Assembly (NCBI GenBank): GCA_016707285.1
Contig: JADJIA010000001.1
Span: 434,001 to 498,000 of the forward strand
Reading direction: 5' to 3'
Source: Ignavibacteriales bacterium
GTDB lineage: Bacteria; Bacteroidota; Ignavibacteria; Ignavibacteriales; Ignavibacteriaceae
DNA: 64,000 bases
This document shows positions 26,074 to 35,120 of the stretch, piece after piece. The notes below the pieces were generated by a model, which did no database searches, was not told where the DNA came from, and saw only the letters and a list, made by a program, of their open reading frames with translations. Positions within the stretch are counted from its first letter, which is position 1. Each line of letters begins with the position of its first letter. The position numbers and the translations under genes are program-made.

Positions 26074-28167
26074 ATGATAAATTCTCCCCCGATAATAAGA
26101 TTTTGTCTGGTTCTGTTTATTTTTCTTTCAATTGGTTCCCCTGCTCAAAAGAATTATGGACAATTAACCACAACTGCAAATAATAACTTTAGCGGAACAA
26201 ACCCCTCTGAAGTTTTGGTGATTGTGAATAAGGCAGTTGAAAATTTATATGGACTTGGAAGAAAATACTGCGAACTACACAATATCCCTCACTCAAATAT
26301 GATTCTGCTCGATATTCCCGCTCGCCAACTGATCGATGGGCAGTGGGTCGAGGTTCTTCGGAATAATGAAATCATCTACGATTTAACCCCCGCCGACATG
26401 AGCAACCACTCCTGGCGTTATTTTAAAAAGAATATTCTTGAACCCGTCAAAAATCATCTACGAATCAACCACTTAAACGGTGAACCACTCGCTGATAAAA
26501 TAAAATACATGGTCATTTTTAAAGGTGTCCCTTATAAAATTGCCCCTTATAATGAATACAGCTACATTGATGATGGTTCCCGCACGGCTGTGAGTGTGGA
26601 TGCCCTTCTCTCGATAGCCTTTCAAAATGATTCACCGGGATTTGATATTCTTTCTCTTTTTGCTTCGCCTCACGCCTGGCAACCAAATCCATATTATAAC
26701 ATTGATATTGATTATTCAGGTGATCACAAATTCAGAAGCAATTATTATCAAAATACCTCAGGAATAAAACTTTCATATCTGGTTTCAAGGATTGATGGAG
26801 TAAATTATGAGGCTGTTTCATCACTTATCGAAAGAAATCTTATTCGTGATTTAAGTGGAAATAATATCTTTGTGCTCGACTATCATGATTCAACTTCGTA
26901 TCAAGGGAAATTTCATGCAGCGGATGATGCTTACAAAGCTGCCTTCAGGTTAAATCAACTTGGTTACGACTTTATCTATGAAAAAACAAATAGAAGACTT
27001 TATAAATTTGATAAAAAAGTTGTTGGTTATATGTCCAGCGGGAAACACGCCGGTATGCCGATTAAAACGCCATATATTATGAGGGACAGCGGAACGGTTT
27101 TTGCGGCAGGATCCGTAGTCTCAACAGTTGAAAGTTTTAGTGCCTTTTTTGCCGATAGTATCGGAGCCGTATTGAGCAGGCAGGACAACATGGCAGTGGT
27201 TACTGAATATATGGATGCAGGATTCTCCGGAGGTGCGGGTAACAGTTATGAACCATTCACCTCCTCAATTGTAAGCGATTCAATCTTTTTCCCTGCCTAT
27301 GCCTCTGGTTACAATCTTGTGGATGCGGCTTATATGGCGATGCCTTATTCTGGTTTCAGAAATGTGGTCTATGGCGATCCTTTTATGCATATAAGTCTTG
27401 GAAAACAAACAATAAATCATGAGAGTGAACTCTCTGATACTCTCCTTTTTATGGGCGAAGTGACTGTGGCACCGGGAACGATCTTAAAACTGGCAGATAA
27501 TTCCCACCTGAAGTTTAAACATCTGGGGTTTCTTAAGAACAATGGATTTTTAAAAATCGGTGAAAATGTGACGATCTCCGGGACGAACCGGTTAAGGGCT
27601 CTGTTGCTCGACAATTCAGGTCTTCACCCAAAGTTATTATGGGCTTCCACCCCCGAAACCCGACCCGGCTCCACTTTCAGAATCTATAAAAAAACAGGAT
27701 TGGAAAATTGGAGATTGATTGATTCTACTATTTCACTTAGCTATACCGACAACTTCATCACCATCTCTGAAGCTATCAAATCAGGTCTCTCTGTTTCTTA
27801 CCGGGTAACGGGTTATGATGGTGTTAATGAATCAGCCCCGACTAATGAGGCGGTTCTTCATGATGGACTTGGAGAAAACATATTTCAAAAAGAGGACGGA
27901 TTTGCAATCTCAAATGTTTACCCCAATCCATTCAGTACGGTTCTCAAAATAAAATATCTTGTCCCCCCGGGTACAACTCCTGATCAATACAAATTATCAC
28001 TTTTTGATCTCCTTGGAAGTGAAATTGCAATTCTACCAAATGCTCAAAGCTCATCAGCGATTCATGAAACTTCGTTTCATGCCGGTGGTCTCGCAAGTGG
28101 TGTCTATTTTATTGTAATGACCACAGGTAAGTCGATCATCGCCAAAAAAGTAATTTTGTTCAGATGA
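26074..28167 (+). CDS. Secreted TIGR03790-like protein with C-terminal sorting domain
   Basis: The ATG at 26074 gives 697 residues and a signal peptide (IIRFCLVLFIFLSIGSPAQ); a TTG at 26035 has no support. The body (about 35-440) has EVLVIVNKAVENLYGLGRKY, CELHNIPHSNMILLDIP, YMVIFKGVPYKIAP, SYLVSRIDG and a late VVYGDPFMHISL. These fit the uncharacterised TIGR03790 family. The tail has VYPNPFSTVLKIKY, LFDLLGSEIAIL and ASGVYFIVMTTGK, a T9SS type A-like sorting domain. The upstream gene is divergent and the downstream gene starts a new unit. I assign no enzymatic role. Confidence 0.62.
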   Translation: MINSPPIIRFCLVLFIFLSIGSPAQKNYGQLTTTANNNFSGTNPSEVLVIVNKAVENLYGLGRKYCELHNIPHSNMILLDIPARQLIDGQWVEVLRNNEIIYDLTPADMSNHSWRYFKKNILEPVKNHLRINHLNGEPLADKIKYMVIFKGVPYKIAPYNEYSYIDDGSRTAVSVDALLSIAFQNDSPGFDILSLFASPHAWQPNPYYNIDIDYSGDHKFRSNYYQNTSGIKLSYLVSRIDGVNYEAVSSLIERNLIRDLSGNNIFVLDYHDSTSYQGKFHAADDAYKAAFRLNQLGYDFIYEKTNRRLYKFDKKVVGYMSSGKHAGMPIKTPYIMRDSGTVFAAGSVVSTVESFSAFFADSIGAVLSRQDNMAVVTEYMDAGFSGGAGNSYEPFTSSIVSDSIFFPAYASGYNLVDAAYMAMPYSGFRNVVYGDPFMHISLGKQTINHESELSDTLLFMGEVTVAPGTILKLADNSHLKFKHLGFLKNNGFLKIGENVTISGTNRLRALLLDNSGLHPKLLWASTPETRPGSTFRIYKKTGLENWRLIDSTISLSYTDNFITISEAIKSGLSVSYRVTGYDGVNESAPTNEAVLHDGLGENIFQKEDGFAISNVYPNPFSTVLKIKYLVPPGTTPDQYKLSLFDLLGSEIAILPNAQSSSAIHETSFHAGGLASGVYFIVMTTGKSIIAKKVILFR

Positions 28168-28256
28168 TTCAGAGTATAGCCATTTTCTAAAAAAGAAATC
28201 CGTTTTCGTTATATTTACAGATGCGTAATATTTATTTTAGAGAAAAGAAGAAGTAG

Positions 28257-28334
28257 ATGCAACTGAAGCTTGTAAATGAAGCAACCGGAAGCCACAAAGA
28301 GTTTTTTAATCTGAGTGGGAAAACAAAAAAATGA
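28257..28334 (+). CDS. Possible 25-codon leader ORF of the acyl cluster
   Basis: An ATG at 28257, preceded by a purine-rich AGAAAAGAAGAAG, opens a 25-codon ORF (MQLKLVNEATGSHKEFF start). Its TGA overlaps the ATG of the next gene (ATGA), so it is placed for translational coupling. It has no recognisable domain. It may be a real small protein, a leader, or the remnant of a longer N terminus of the next gene. Confidence 0.4.
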   Translation: MQLKLVNEATGSHKEFFNLSGKTKK

Positions 28335-28798
28335 GTTTTCATACTATTTCATTTAAGAAAAAGCTTCCAATCTCGTTTAAAAAAGACCTTGAAAAAGTAT
28401 TTTTCTTTAACCTGAACCAGGCAAAACATCTTGATGGTATCCAACAAAGCATCGATTCATATGGGTTGATGAAAATTGTTGAGGATGGTTCATATCTCAC
28501 GCTTGAGTTTGATAAATCCAAACCGGAGTCCCTCTTTGCCCTCGATGGTGATGGTTTTAATGCATCATTTCTTGGTGTGATTTGTTACGAATTTAATGGT
28601 GAGATTTGTGAGATCTGCCATATTGCGGTTGATCCGGAATGTACCTTTGCGGGAAGTTTTGAACCCGAAATGATTACATACCGACTTGTGGAAAAGGTCA
28701 GAAAAATTGCAATGGATCACAACGCAACCAGGATCAAAATCCCCTATTCTGATAAATATATCAACATAAAACAAAAAATACTTACTATCCTGGAATAA
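28331..28798 (+). CDS. GNAT-like small protein at head of acyl cluster
   Basis: The 155-residue protein has an N-terminal helical part and a later segment, SFLGVICYEFNGEICEICHI then AVDPECTFAGSFEPEMITY and RLVEKVRKIAMDHNATRIKI. This resembles the beta-alpha core of GNAT acetyltransferases. The acetyl-CoA P-loop is not clear, so the call is tentative. It is 8 nt before an acyl carrier protein gene and starts by overlapping a 25-codon ORF. In this setting it could move an acyl group from ACP or CoA to an amine. It lacks a signal peptide, so it is cytosolic. Confidence 0.45.
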   Translation: MSFHTISFKKKLPISFKKDLEKVFFFNLNQAKHLDGIQQSIDSYGLMKIVEDGSYLTLEFDKSKPESLFALDGDGFNASFLGVICYEFNGEICEICHIAVDPECTFAGSFEPEMITYRLVEKVRKIAMDHNATRIKIPYSDKYINIKQKILTILE

Positions 28799-28806
28799 TA
28801 AATTAT

Positions 28807-29043
28807 ATGGACTTACAAAAATTTGTTGCAAATTTTGAATCAGCGATAGGTGGTGTGAAACCGGGTTCGTTAAATCCGGGAACTGTTTTTCATACCGACA
28901 TTGAGTATTGGGACTCACTCGCAACTCTATCGGTGCTTGCGATGATTGACATGGAGTATAACACATCCATAAGAGCCGATGAATTAATTGAATGTAAAAC
29001 CATTGAGGATGTTTTTAATCTCGCAATCAGTTCAGCAGATTAA
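28807..29043 (+). CDS. Acyl carrier protein
   Basis: The 78-residue protein fits the four-helix ACP fold. The phosphopantetheine attachment Ser is Ser37 in YWDSLATLSVL, and the following helix has MIDMEYNTSIRADELIEC. It is acidic, as ACPs are. It lies between the GNAT-like gene (8 nt) and KAS III (28 nt). It is one of three ACPs in the cluster and closely resembles 34864-35106 in its WDSL and ELIECKT motifs. It should carry the growing acyl chain rather than serve bulk fatty acid synthesis. Confidence 0.88.
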   Translation: MDLQKFVANFESAIGGVKPGSLNPGTVFHTDIEYWDSLATLSVLAMIDMEYNTSIRADELIECKTIEDVFNLAISSAD

Positions 29044-29071
29044 AATCAGGAATTAAGATAAATCTGCATAC

Positions 29072-30079
29072 ATGGCTGAAATTAAAGGAATAAGTTACTA
29101 CCTTCCAAAGAAGGTAATTACCAATGTTCAACTCTCGGAGCTCTTTCCCGAATGGTCTGTTCAAAAAATCGCAGATAAAGTTGGTATTAAAAACAGATAC
29201 ATCGCAGAGGATGAGCAGTGCGCTTCTGATCTGGCGTTTGAAGCTGCAAATAAACTTTTTGACGATTTGAAAATTAAGCCGGAATCGATAGATTTCCTTC
29301 TACTCTGCACTCAAAGTCCCGACTACTTCCTCCCCACAACAGCATGTCTTTTGCAAAACCGTCTTGGAATACCAACAACTGCCGGTGCTCTTGATTTTAA
29401 CCTTGGTTGCTCCGGTTTTATATACGGACTTTCACTCGCTAACTCTTTAATTAAAGCAGGCGAGGCGAAAAATGTGTTGTTGATAACTGCAGAAACTTAC
29501 AGTAAATTTATCGACGCGAGAGATAAAGGAAATCGTACAATTTTTGGTGACGCAGCCGCTGCTTGTCTTGTCACTAAATCAGACAGGGACCAAATATCAT
29601 CTTTCGTTTATGGAACAGATGGAACCGGCGGACAAAATCTTATAGTTAAATATGGTGGAATGAGAAATCGAAATGCTGTGGAAGCTGATGAAGATTGTCT
29701 GGATGAGGAATCAGGACTTCTCCACCGAAAAGGGACCCTCGAGATGAAGGGTGCAGAAATCTTTAATTTTACTATAAAGGTGGTTCCCTCAACTGTCTCA
29801 AAAATACTTGATAAGGCGGGATTAACAATCGATGATATCTCCCTGTTTGTTTTTCATCAGGCAAACAGATATATCCTTGAACATTTAAGAAAAAAGATGG
29901 GCATCCCGGAAGAAAAATTTTACTATTTTATGGAAGACTGCGGAAACACTGTATCTTCAACAATTCCAATTGCACTGCATCATGCATTAATAGAGAAAAA
30001 GTTAAATCAGGGCGATAAGATACTGCTTCTTGGATTTGGGGTTGGTTATTCATGGGGCGGTTGCCTTTTGACAATATAA
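29072..30079 (+). CDS. 3-oxoacyl-ACP synthase III family enzyme (KAS III)
   Basis: The 335-residue thiolase-fold enzyme keeps the catalytic triad: Cys113 (NLGCSGFIYGL), His262 (VFHQANRYIL) and Asn292 (CGNTVSSTIPIAL). KAS III (FabH-like) condenses an acyl-CoA or acyl-ACP starter with malonyl-ACP. Its gene follows an ACP and precedes a GNAT gene. It is clearly a relative of the enzyme at 35121-36095, sharing DYF.PT.AC and GCSGFIYGL blocks, but the two are not identical. The specialised context argues against the housekeeping fabH. The starter unit cannot be read. Confidence 0.88.
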   Translation: MAEIKGISYYLPKKVITNVQLSELFPEWSVQKIADKVGIKNRYIAEDEQCASDLAFEAANKLFDDLKIKPESIDFLLLCTQSPDYFLPTTACLLQNRLGIPTTAGALDFNLGCSGFIYGLSLANSLIKAGEAKNVLLITAETYSKFIDARDKGNRTIFGDAAAACLVTKSDRDQISSFVYGTDGTGGQNLIVKYGGMRNRNAVEADEDCLDEESGLLHRKGTLEMKGAEIFNFTIKVVPSTVSKILDKAGLTIDDISLFVFHQANRYILEHLRKKMGIPEEKFYYFMEDCGNTVSSTIPIALHHALIEKKLNQGDKILLLGFGVGYSWGGCLLTI

Positions 30080-30097
30080 ATTTAATCAGCGATCTGA

Positions 30098-31171
30098 ATG
30101 AGTGTAAAATATCTTAACTCCGGAGTTGACTTAAATGCAATTTCTGAACTGCACAAAAAAAACTCCCCCCAAAACCGCTGTTCTGAAGTTTTAGACTGGC
30201 AATACAACACCCATAAGGAAAATGGTTCCACTATTTTTGCTGCCGTGAATGACAAGGGTGAAGTTGTTGGTTCGCAGGGTGCAATCTATTATAAACTTTT
30301 AGTATCAGGAAAAGAGATAAATTCGTTTAAGAGTGAAGCAACACTCATCGAATCCAATTCTCGACAAAGTGTTGATTTTTTGACACTTTATCAAACTTGC
30401 ATCAATCATATAGCTAAACACGGTTGTGAACTTTATTGGGGAATCACTCCGATTCCAAAACTTTTTGGTGCTTTTGGTATGAAAAACCTTGGCAACATCA
30501 ATTCCACCGGCATTTTACCACTCAATTACAAGGGAATGTTGCAGCTTTACCTGCAAAATGTTGCCTCCAAACCTGATAAAATCCAACTCTACCGAATAGC
30601 CTCCTTTTTCCATTTTTTTCTGTTTTATCCAATATTCAAACTCACAGTATTTTACAAAAAGCTACCTGAAACAATTAAAATCCATTCTGAATTGAAGAAT
30701 GGCAACGATATCGTAAACCTTCATATCAAGCTGGATTCCAAATACAAAGATCAGATATTTCTTTATCAGGACTCAGAGATGATCAGATGGCGAATCGACA
30801 GTCATCCTGTAAGACGGATTTTTAAATTTTTTCTATACAAAGAGGATGATTTACAGGGTTATTGTTACCTCCAGGATAATAACACCAATCTCGAAATTTT
30901 GGAAATGGCATTTCTCGACCAAAAGTTAATTAAACCATTACTGAAACATATAGTAGCAAATCATAAAAAAGATTCTTCTTCACTTTTGATTATTTTAAAC
31001 CCTGAAAATGAAATTGCAAAAGAAATGTTGAGTGTGTTAAAGTCAACCGGATTTTGGATTTTAAAAAACAAAGCTTTTTTTACTGTCATGTCGATCACAA
31101 AAAAACTTAAATACCCCGTAAATGAACCAAGTAAATGGTTTCTAAGTGGACTGTGGCGGGAAGGGGTTTAG
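30098..31171 (+). CDS. GNAT family acetyltransferase-like protein
   Basis: The 357-residue protein has an N-terminal region typical of GNAT enzymes found in polysaccharide loci (LDWQYNTHKENGSTIFAAV, then NDKGEVVGSQGAIYYKL). A central hydrophobic stretch FFHFFLFYPIF at about 170-180 and a second half (about 215-330) suggest a double GNAT-like fold. It probably transfers an acyl group to an amino sugar. The ACP/KAS III neighbours upstream suggest the donor is an acyl-ACP made locally. It is followed by the deacetylase gene 4 nt after its stop. The acceptor is unknown. Confidence 0.6.
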   Translation: MSVKYLNSGVDLNAISELHKKNSPQNRCSEVLDWQYNTHKENGSTIFAAVNDKGEVVGSQGAIYYKLLVSGKEINSFKSEATLIESNSRQSVDFLTLYQTCINHIAKHGCELYWGITPIPKLFGAFGMKNLGNINSTGILPLNYKGMLQLYLQNVASKPDKIQLYRIASFFHFFLFYPIFKLTVFYKKLPETIKIHSELKNGNDIVNLHIKLDSKYKDQIFLYQDSEMIRWRIDSHPVRRIFKFFLYKEDDLQGYCYLQDNNTNLEILEMAFLDQKLIKPLLKHIVANHKKDSSSLLIILNPENEIAKEMLSVLKSTGFWILKNKAFFTVMSITKKLKYPVNEPSKWFLSGLWREGV

Positions 31172-31175
31172 TGAA

Positions 31176-32021
31176 GTGATTAAAGTTGCTTTAACTCATG
31201 ATGTTGATAGAATCGATAAAATTTATCAATATCTTCAATACCCCCTCACTTCCTTGTTAAGAGGCAATTTTGGAAGGGCATGGTATCACCTCTCCACTGT
31301 CTCCAAATGGAAAACTGTTTATTGGAATTTTGAAAAATTAACAGAGCTTGAAGATAAATATGGCGTTCGATCAACATTTTTTTATCTGATCGAGACCATT
31401 CCATTTGATCTCTTTAAACCTTCCGAATGGAATTTGGCTCTTGGAAGATACGATATTCGGGATAAAAGAATTCTTACTGCAATCGAAACCCTGAAAAAGG
31501 GGGGGTGGGAAATTGGACTTCACGGCAGTTACAACTCCTATAAAGATTTGAATTTGTTAAAATGGGAAAAGAAGACTTTGGAAGAGGCTGCCGGTTTGGA
31601 AGTAACAGGGATAAGACAACATTATCTCAATATGAATAACGATACCTGGCAGATCCAAAAAGATGCCGGTTTTCTTTATGATACAACACTTGGTTACAAC
31701 AACACCATTGGGTTTATGGATGGAAAAGTTGCACCTTTCTCCCCTTTTAACGATCACTTTGTTGAATTCCCAATGACCATGATGGATTTTTGCTTTAATG
31801 CAGAAAAAGACAAATGGAAACTGACTGAAAAAATCACGAGTCAAGCCGAAGAAAATGATGGAATCATCGTTTTAAATTGGCATCCTGATAATCTGGATGA
31901 AGGCGATTTTCCGGGATTTTTCCGGGACTATGAAAATCTTATCCAATTTTACAAAGAAAAAGGTGCCCGATTTGACACCTTAAAAAATTATTATGCAGAA
32001 CTAAAAACCTCAAAAATTTAA
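31176..32021 (+). CDS. Polysaccharide deacetylase-like protein (NodB-type barrel)
   Basis: A GTG at 31176, just after the stop of the preceding gene and with AAGGGG upstream, gives 281 residues; an earlier in-frame GTG at 31146 would overlap that gene. Metal-site motifs are ALTHDVDRI and EIGLHGSYNSYKD, then a TIM-like barrel with RQHYLNMN, ETLKKGGWE and LNWHPDNLDEGDF. In many NodB enzymes motif 2 has a second His; here the equivalent place appears to be Ser, so activity is uncertain. No signal peptide is seen, so it acts inside the cell. It may remove an N-acetyl group before the cluster adds another acyl group. Confidence 0.72.
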   Translation: MIKVALTHDVDRIDKIYQYLQYPLTSLLRGNFGRAWYHLSTVSKWKTVYWNFEKLTELEDKYGVRSTFFYLIETIPFDLFKPSEWNLALGRYDIRDKRILTAIETLKKGGWEIGLHGSYNSYKDLNLLKWEKKTLEEAAGLEVTGIRQHYLNMNNDTWQIQKDAGFLYDTTLGYNNTIGFMDGKVAPFSPFNDHFVEFPMTMMDFCFNAEKDKWKLTEKITSQAEENDGIIVLNWHPDNLDEGDFPGFFRDYENLIQFYKEKGARFDTLKNYYAELKTSKI

Positions 32022-32026
32022 TCTGG

Positions 32027-32060
32027 CTTATTACGGTTAACTGATAATAAGTTGTTTTTT
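32027..32060 (+). terminator. Terminator at the junction of facing acyl operons
   Basis: CTTATTA (32027-32033) pairs with TAATAAG (32045-32051), followed by TTGTTTTTTT. It ends the plus-strand operon a few bases after the deacetylase stop and before the convergent SDR gene. Confidence 0.75.
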
Positions 32061-32082
32061 TACCTGACTCTTCTGAATCTTC

Positions 32083-32808
32083 CTAAATTGTCCCGTTATC
32101 AACAAAAATATTCTGCCCTGTCACTGAGTTTGCATCATTGGAGACGAGGAACTGTATCATTGATGCAACAGATTTAACCGAAACAGCCTCTTTAAGAGAA
32201 GTTCGTTTATAGATGCGGTCTTTTTGTTCGGAAGTAAGTGATGCCGACATCTCCGTCTCCATAAAACCTGCAACAACACAATTGGATCTTATTTTTTTGC
32301 TACCCCATTCCCGGGCTGTGTTTTTAGAGAACGCTTCGAGCGCCCCTTTGGAGGCAGCGTACATGGAAAGTCCTTTGTAACCCGTGTGAACACTAATCGA
32401 AGAGAGGTGTACAATGGATCCCGCAATATTATTAAATATCATATTTCGGATTACATATTTTGTCATCATCACAGGAGCAAAAAAGTTAACATCAAACGAA
32501 GATTTTAGTTTGTCATAGTTAACATTGGTTATGATATCATCATACGCAAGGGCAGCATTATTTATAAATCCATGAATGGGTACCGATAGAGGAATAAACT
32601 CCACAAATATTTTATTTTTTACATTCTCAACATCTGAAAGATCAAAGATTAAAGTTTTAAGATGTTGTGGAAATTTGTTCTTTAATATCTTCAATTCCTC
32701 TGTTTCACTCCGGCTGATGCCATACACCGAATAACCCGATTCGAGTAGTGTTCGTGCAGTTTCGATGCCGAGTCCTTTGGAAACTCCGGTCAATATGATG
32801 TTTTTCAT
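32083..32808 (-). CDS. Short-chain dehydrogenase/reductase (FabG-like)
   Basis: The 241-residue protein has the NAD(P)-binding TGVSKGLGIETA, the INNAALAY motif, the catalytic Ser in HLSSISVHTG and the YAASKGALEAFSK Tyr/Lys pair. FabG-like enzymes reduce 3-oxoacyl-ACP to 3-hydroxyacyl-ACP. Its ATG overlaps the end of the ligase gene (ATGA), so it is last in the minus-strand operon of ligase, SDR, ACP, KAS III and ACP. Reduction of a KAS III product is the natural role; a sugar reductase is an alternative. It is distinct in sequence from the SDR at 34125. Confidence 0.85.
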   Translation of the reverse strand: MKNIILTGVSKGLGIETARTLLESGYSVYGISRSETEELKILKNKFPQHLKTLIFDLSDVENVKNKIFVEFIPLSVPIHGFINNAALAYDDIITNVNYDKLKSSFDVNFFAPVMMTKYVIRNMIFNNIAGSIVHLSSISVHTGYKGLSMYAASKGALEAFSKNTAREWGSKKIRSNCVVAGFMETEMSASLTSEQKDRIYKRTSLKEAVSVKSVASMIQFLVSNDANSVTGQNIFVDNGTI

Positions 32809-34034
32809 TTTCTGGATATCTTTCCTGTTCTGGTCATTTCCAATTCTTCAACCATTATAAACATTCTTGGAATTTTGTATTCCTGCACTCTTAATCGAAG
32901 GAACTCTCTTAATTCCCGTTCTTCGAGAATCGCTTTTGATTCAGGCTGGATTTCTGCCACCAATATATTACCCAAAACCGAGTTTTTTTTACCAAATACC
33001 CGTGCATTTACAACTCCCGGGTGGCTGCGTAAAATTTCTTCAACTTCGAGTGGATTTACTTTAAATCCGCCGATATTTACAAAATCATTTTGCCTGGATA
33101 CAAATCTAATTGTCATCGGGGATGTGTTGATTACCTCAACTATATCCCCACTGTCATACCAATCCCCTTCACAAATTAAATTTTCTGAAGCTCCCAGAAG
33201 TGATCTATGTAAAAACAGTTTGTTCTCCACTATTTTTAAGAGGTTCAGCGAATCTTCTTTTACACGGAAATTGTCGCCATCTCCGGTGAAAATAGTTCCT
33301 GCTTCTGTTGACGCATAGATATTTCTGAACTTAGCATTCACAAATATCTTTTTAAGTTCATCCGTAAGCTTTTCATCGTACCTTTCACCCCCCGAAGTCA
33401 CATACATAACTGTTCCAAATACTTCCGATGATGGTAAAAGTTGTCGGTAAAATGAAGGTGTCGCAGATAGATGTGTGATATGAGCTTCTGTTATCTGTTT
33501 TTTTATCCCTTCTTTGGGAAGATCAAACAAAAAAACAATTTGATTTAAATTAAAAAGTGCCTGAAAAAAGACATTTATCCCTGCAATATGAGTGGGATGA
33601 TAACAAAGACCCCAAATATTATTTTCAAATTTTTTGCCGGTTTTCACTGAACGAAGGAACGAAGAAATTTTATGAGTTACACTTTTAGGTTTTCCCGTTG
33701 TACCCGAAGTGAAAAGTGTTAATGACCAGTCTTCATTTTTAATTTTCTCCAACAATCCGGCAGGGTTATCTATTTCGCTGTATGTCTTATGGTTAACAGA
33801 GTTGGCATTTTCGTCAGTTATGCCCAGTTCCAAAAGTTCAAATTTTGTTAAACCGGAGTCGGTCAATACAATATTATTACCGTTACAGGCTGCCGCAAGA
33901 ATTGAGAGGTATATCTCATATTCATCATTAATGTGAAGAATCTTTGGGATCGATTCCAATCGATTTAAATCTGTTATCAGATCAGAATATGATTTGGTTA
34001 TCCCTTTTGAAGGAATGTTGAGAAAAGCAGTCAT
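32805..34034 (-). CDS. AMP-binding (ANL) acyl-acid ligase
   Basis: The 409-residue protein has the P-loop LFTSGTTGKPKSVTHK (about 106-121), adenine motif YASTEAGTIF, WYDSGDIVEV and the C-terminal catalytic RTGKISRK, which is the very end of the protein. ANL enzymes activate a carboxylic acid as the AMP ester and load it on CoA or a carrier thiol. It is shorter than typical 500-residue acyl-CoA ligases, like MenE-type and cluster ligases. It overlaps the SDR by ATGA and follows an ACP/KAS III run, so it could prime an ACP with a starter acid. The acid is not predictable. Confidence 0.83.
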   Translation of the reverse strand: MTAFLNIPSKGITKSYSDLITDLNRLESIPKILHINDEYEIYLSILAAACNGNNIVLTDSGLTKFELLELGITDENANSVNHKTYSEIDNPAGLLEKIKNEDWSLTLFTSGTTGKPKSVTHKISSFLRSVKTGKKFENNIWGLCYHPTHIAGINVFFQALFNLNQIVFLFDLPKEGIKKQITEAHITHLSATPSFYRQLLPSSEVFGTVMYVTSGGERYDEKLTDELKKIFVNAKFRNIYASTEAGTIFTGDGDNFRVKEDSLNLLKIVENKLFLHRSLLGASENLICEGDWYDSGDIVEVINTSPMTIRFVSRQNDFVNIGGFKVNPLEVEEILRSHPGVVNARVFGKKNSVLGNILVAEIQPESKAILEERELREFLRLRVQEYKIPRMFIMVEELEMTRTGKISRK

Positions 34035-34124
34035 TTTAAATAAAACCAGGCAGATTCATCATGTCACGATATTGTTGAAGAAACAATAATTGGAGTTAAA
34101 ATTTAATTATACCATTGGAGTTGA

Positions 34125-34874
34125 CTAACTATTGGAATACCCTCCATCAATGGTGATGGTTGTCCCTGTAATCCAACCTGAAGCATCCGAAATCAAAAAA
34201 TGAATCAGGTTTGAGATGTCATCCGTTTTACCATATCCAAGAGGATATTTTTTTTCTTGTTCTTTTATTTGCTCAGGTGAAAGTGTGGTTTGTTGAGTCA
34301 TCATGGGGGTCATTACCAGACCCGGCGCAATTGCATTAATTCTTACACGACTCTTCGCAAATTCCAAAGATAATACTTTTACGACAGATTCAATCGCACC
34401 TTTTGTAGCGGCATAAATCGAAATACCCGGTGAACCTCCTCTTTGCGCAGAGACTGAAGAGAGAAAAACCACTGAAGCCGAAGGAGCGATCTTTTTTTGT
34501 TTGCTCAATTCCTTCAGAAACAAAATGTTTGAGGTAAAATTGGTATCAATTACATCAGTAATGCTCTCCTCAGATTGAAATTTTAGCGGGGCATACTCCG
34601 TAATTCCGGAAAAAAAGACAATCCCGTTGAGCGGTTTTTCGATTGCGGAGATATAACTGCTTCTCTCGTCCTTCGATCGGATATCACAGCGATCATTAAG
34701 ACAAACCTGCCGGGGAAATTCACGCCTTAAATCGTCAAGAACTTCACGATTCCGACCCGTTATGTAAATCGTCGATTCATGCCCGGCAGCATGCAGAGCG
34801 AATGCTCTCCCCAATCCGGAGGTGGCTCCAACTACAAGAATTTGTTTCCCTGAAATTGAGAAATCACTCAACAT
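34125..34874 (-). CDS. Short-chain dehydrogenase/reductase
   Basis: The ATG at 34874 is used; the longer frame would extend far into the ACP gene. The 249-residue protein has ILVVGATSGLGRAFALHAAG, VFFSGITEY, VFLSSVSAQRGGSPG and the active-site IYAATKGAIESVVKVLSLEF, then INAIAPGLVMTPMM and GWITGTTITIDGGYSNS. It is FabG-like. Its start lies inside the ACP reading frame (11-nt overlap), so the two are translationally coupled. Two SDRs in one small cluster suggest two reductions or reductions on different substrates. Confidence 0.85.
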   Translation of the reverse strand: MLSDFSISGKQILVVGATSGLGRAFALHAAGHESTIYITGRNREVLDDLRREFPRQVCLNDRCDIRSKDERSSYISAIEKPLNGIVFFSGITEYAPLKFQSEESITDVIDTNFTSNILFLKELSKQKKIAPSASVVFLSSVSAQRGGSPGISIYAATKGAIESVVKVLSLEFAKSRVRINAIAPGLVMTPMMTQQTTLSPEQIKEQEKKYPLGYGKTDDISNLIHFLISDASGWITGTTITIDGGYSNS

Positions 34875-35106
34875 TTTTAAGGCTCTCAACTTTATCAAAA
34901 AGTTCGGATAGAGTTTTACATTCTATAAATTCATTTGCTTTTATGGCAACATCATATTCTGATTTGATCATTGTAATTATGATTAATGCACTCAACGAAT
35001 CCCATCCCTCAACAGCATCCCGAAAAACAGAATCAGGTTTTAAATGCGACCAGGCGGTTAACTCAAGTGCCTCGGCAAAATCTTTAATAAATTTATCAAT
35101 TTCCAT
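34864..35106 (-). CDS. Acyl carrier protein
   Basis: The 80-residue ACP has the attachment Ser37 in GWDSLSALIII and the helix-3 motif ANEFIECKTLSELFDK. It resembles the ACP at 28807-29043 in length and in the ECKT motif. It follows KAS III by 14 nt (a CAGGAAA-type site precedes its ATG) and overlaps the SDR gene. The pairing KAS III-ACP occurs in both facing operons, which looks like a duplicated module. Confidence 0.87.
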   Translation of the reverse strand: MEIDKFIKDFAEALELTAWSHLKPDSVFRDAVEGWDSLSALIIITMIKSEYDVAIKANEFIECKTLSELFDKVESLKNVE

Positions 35107-35120
35107 TATTTTTCCTGTAA

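Noticed and set aside
34070..34088. TATTGTT/AACAATA hairpin upstream of the ligase gene as a terminator
   Set aside because: It is A/T-only with no T-run on the transcribed strand.
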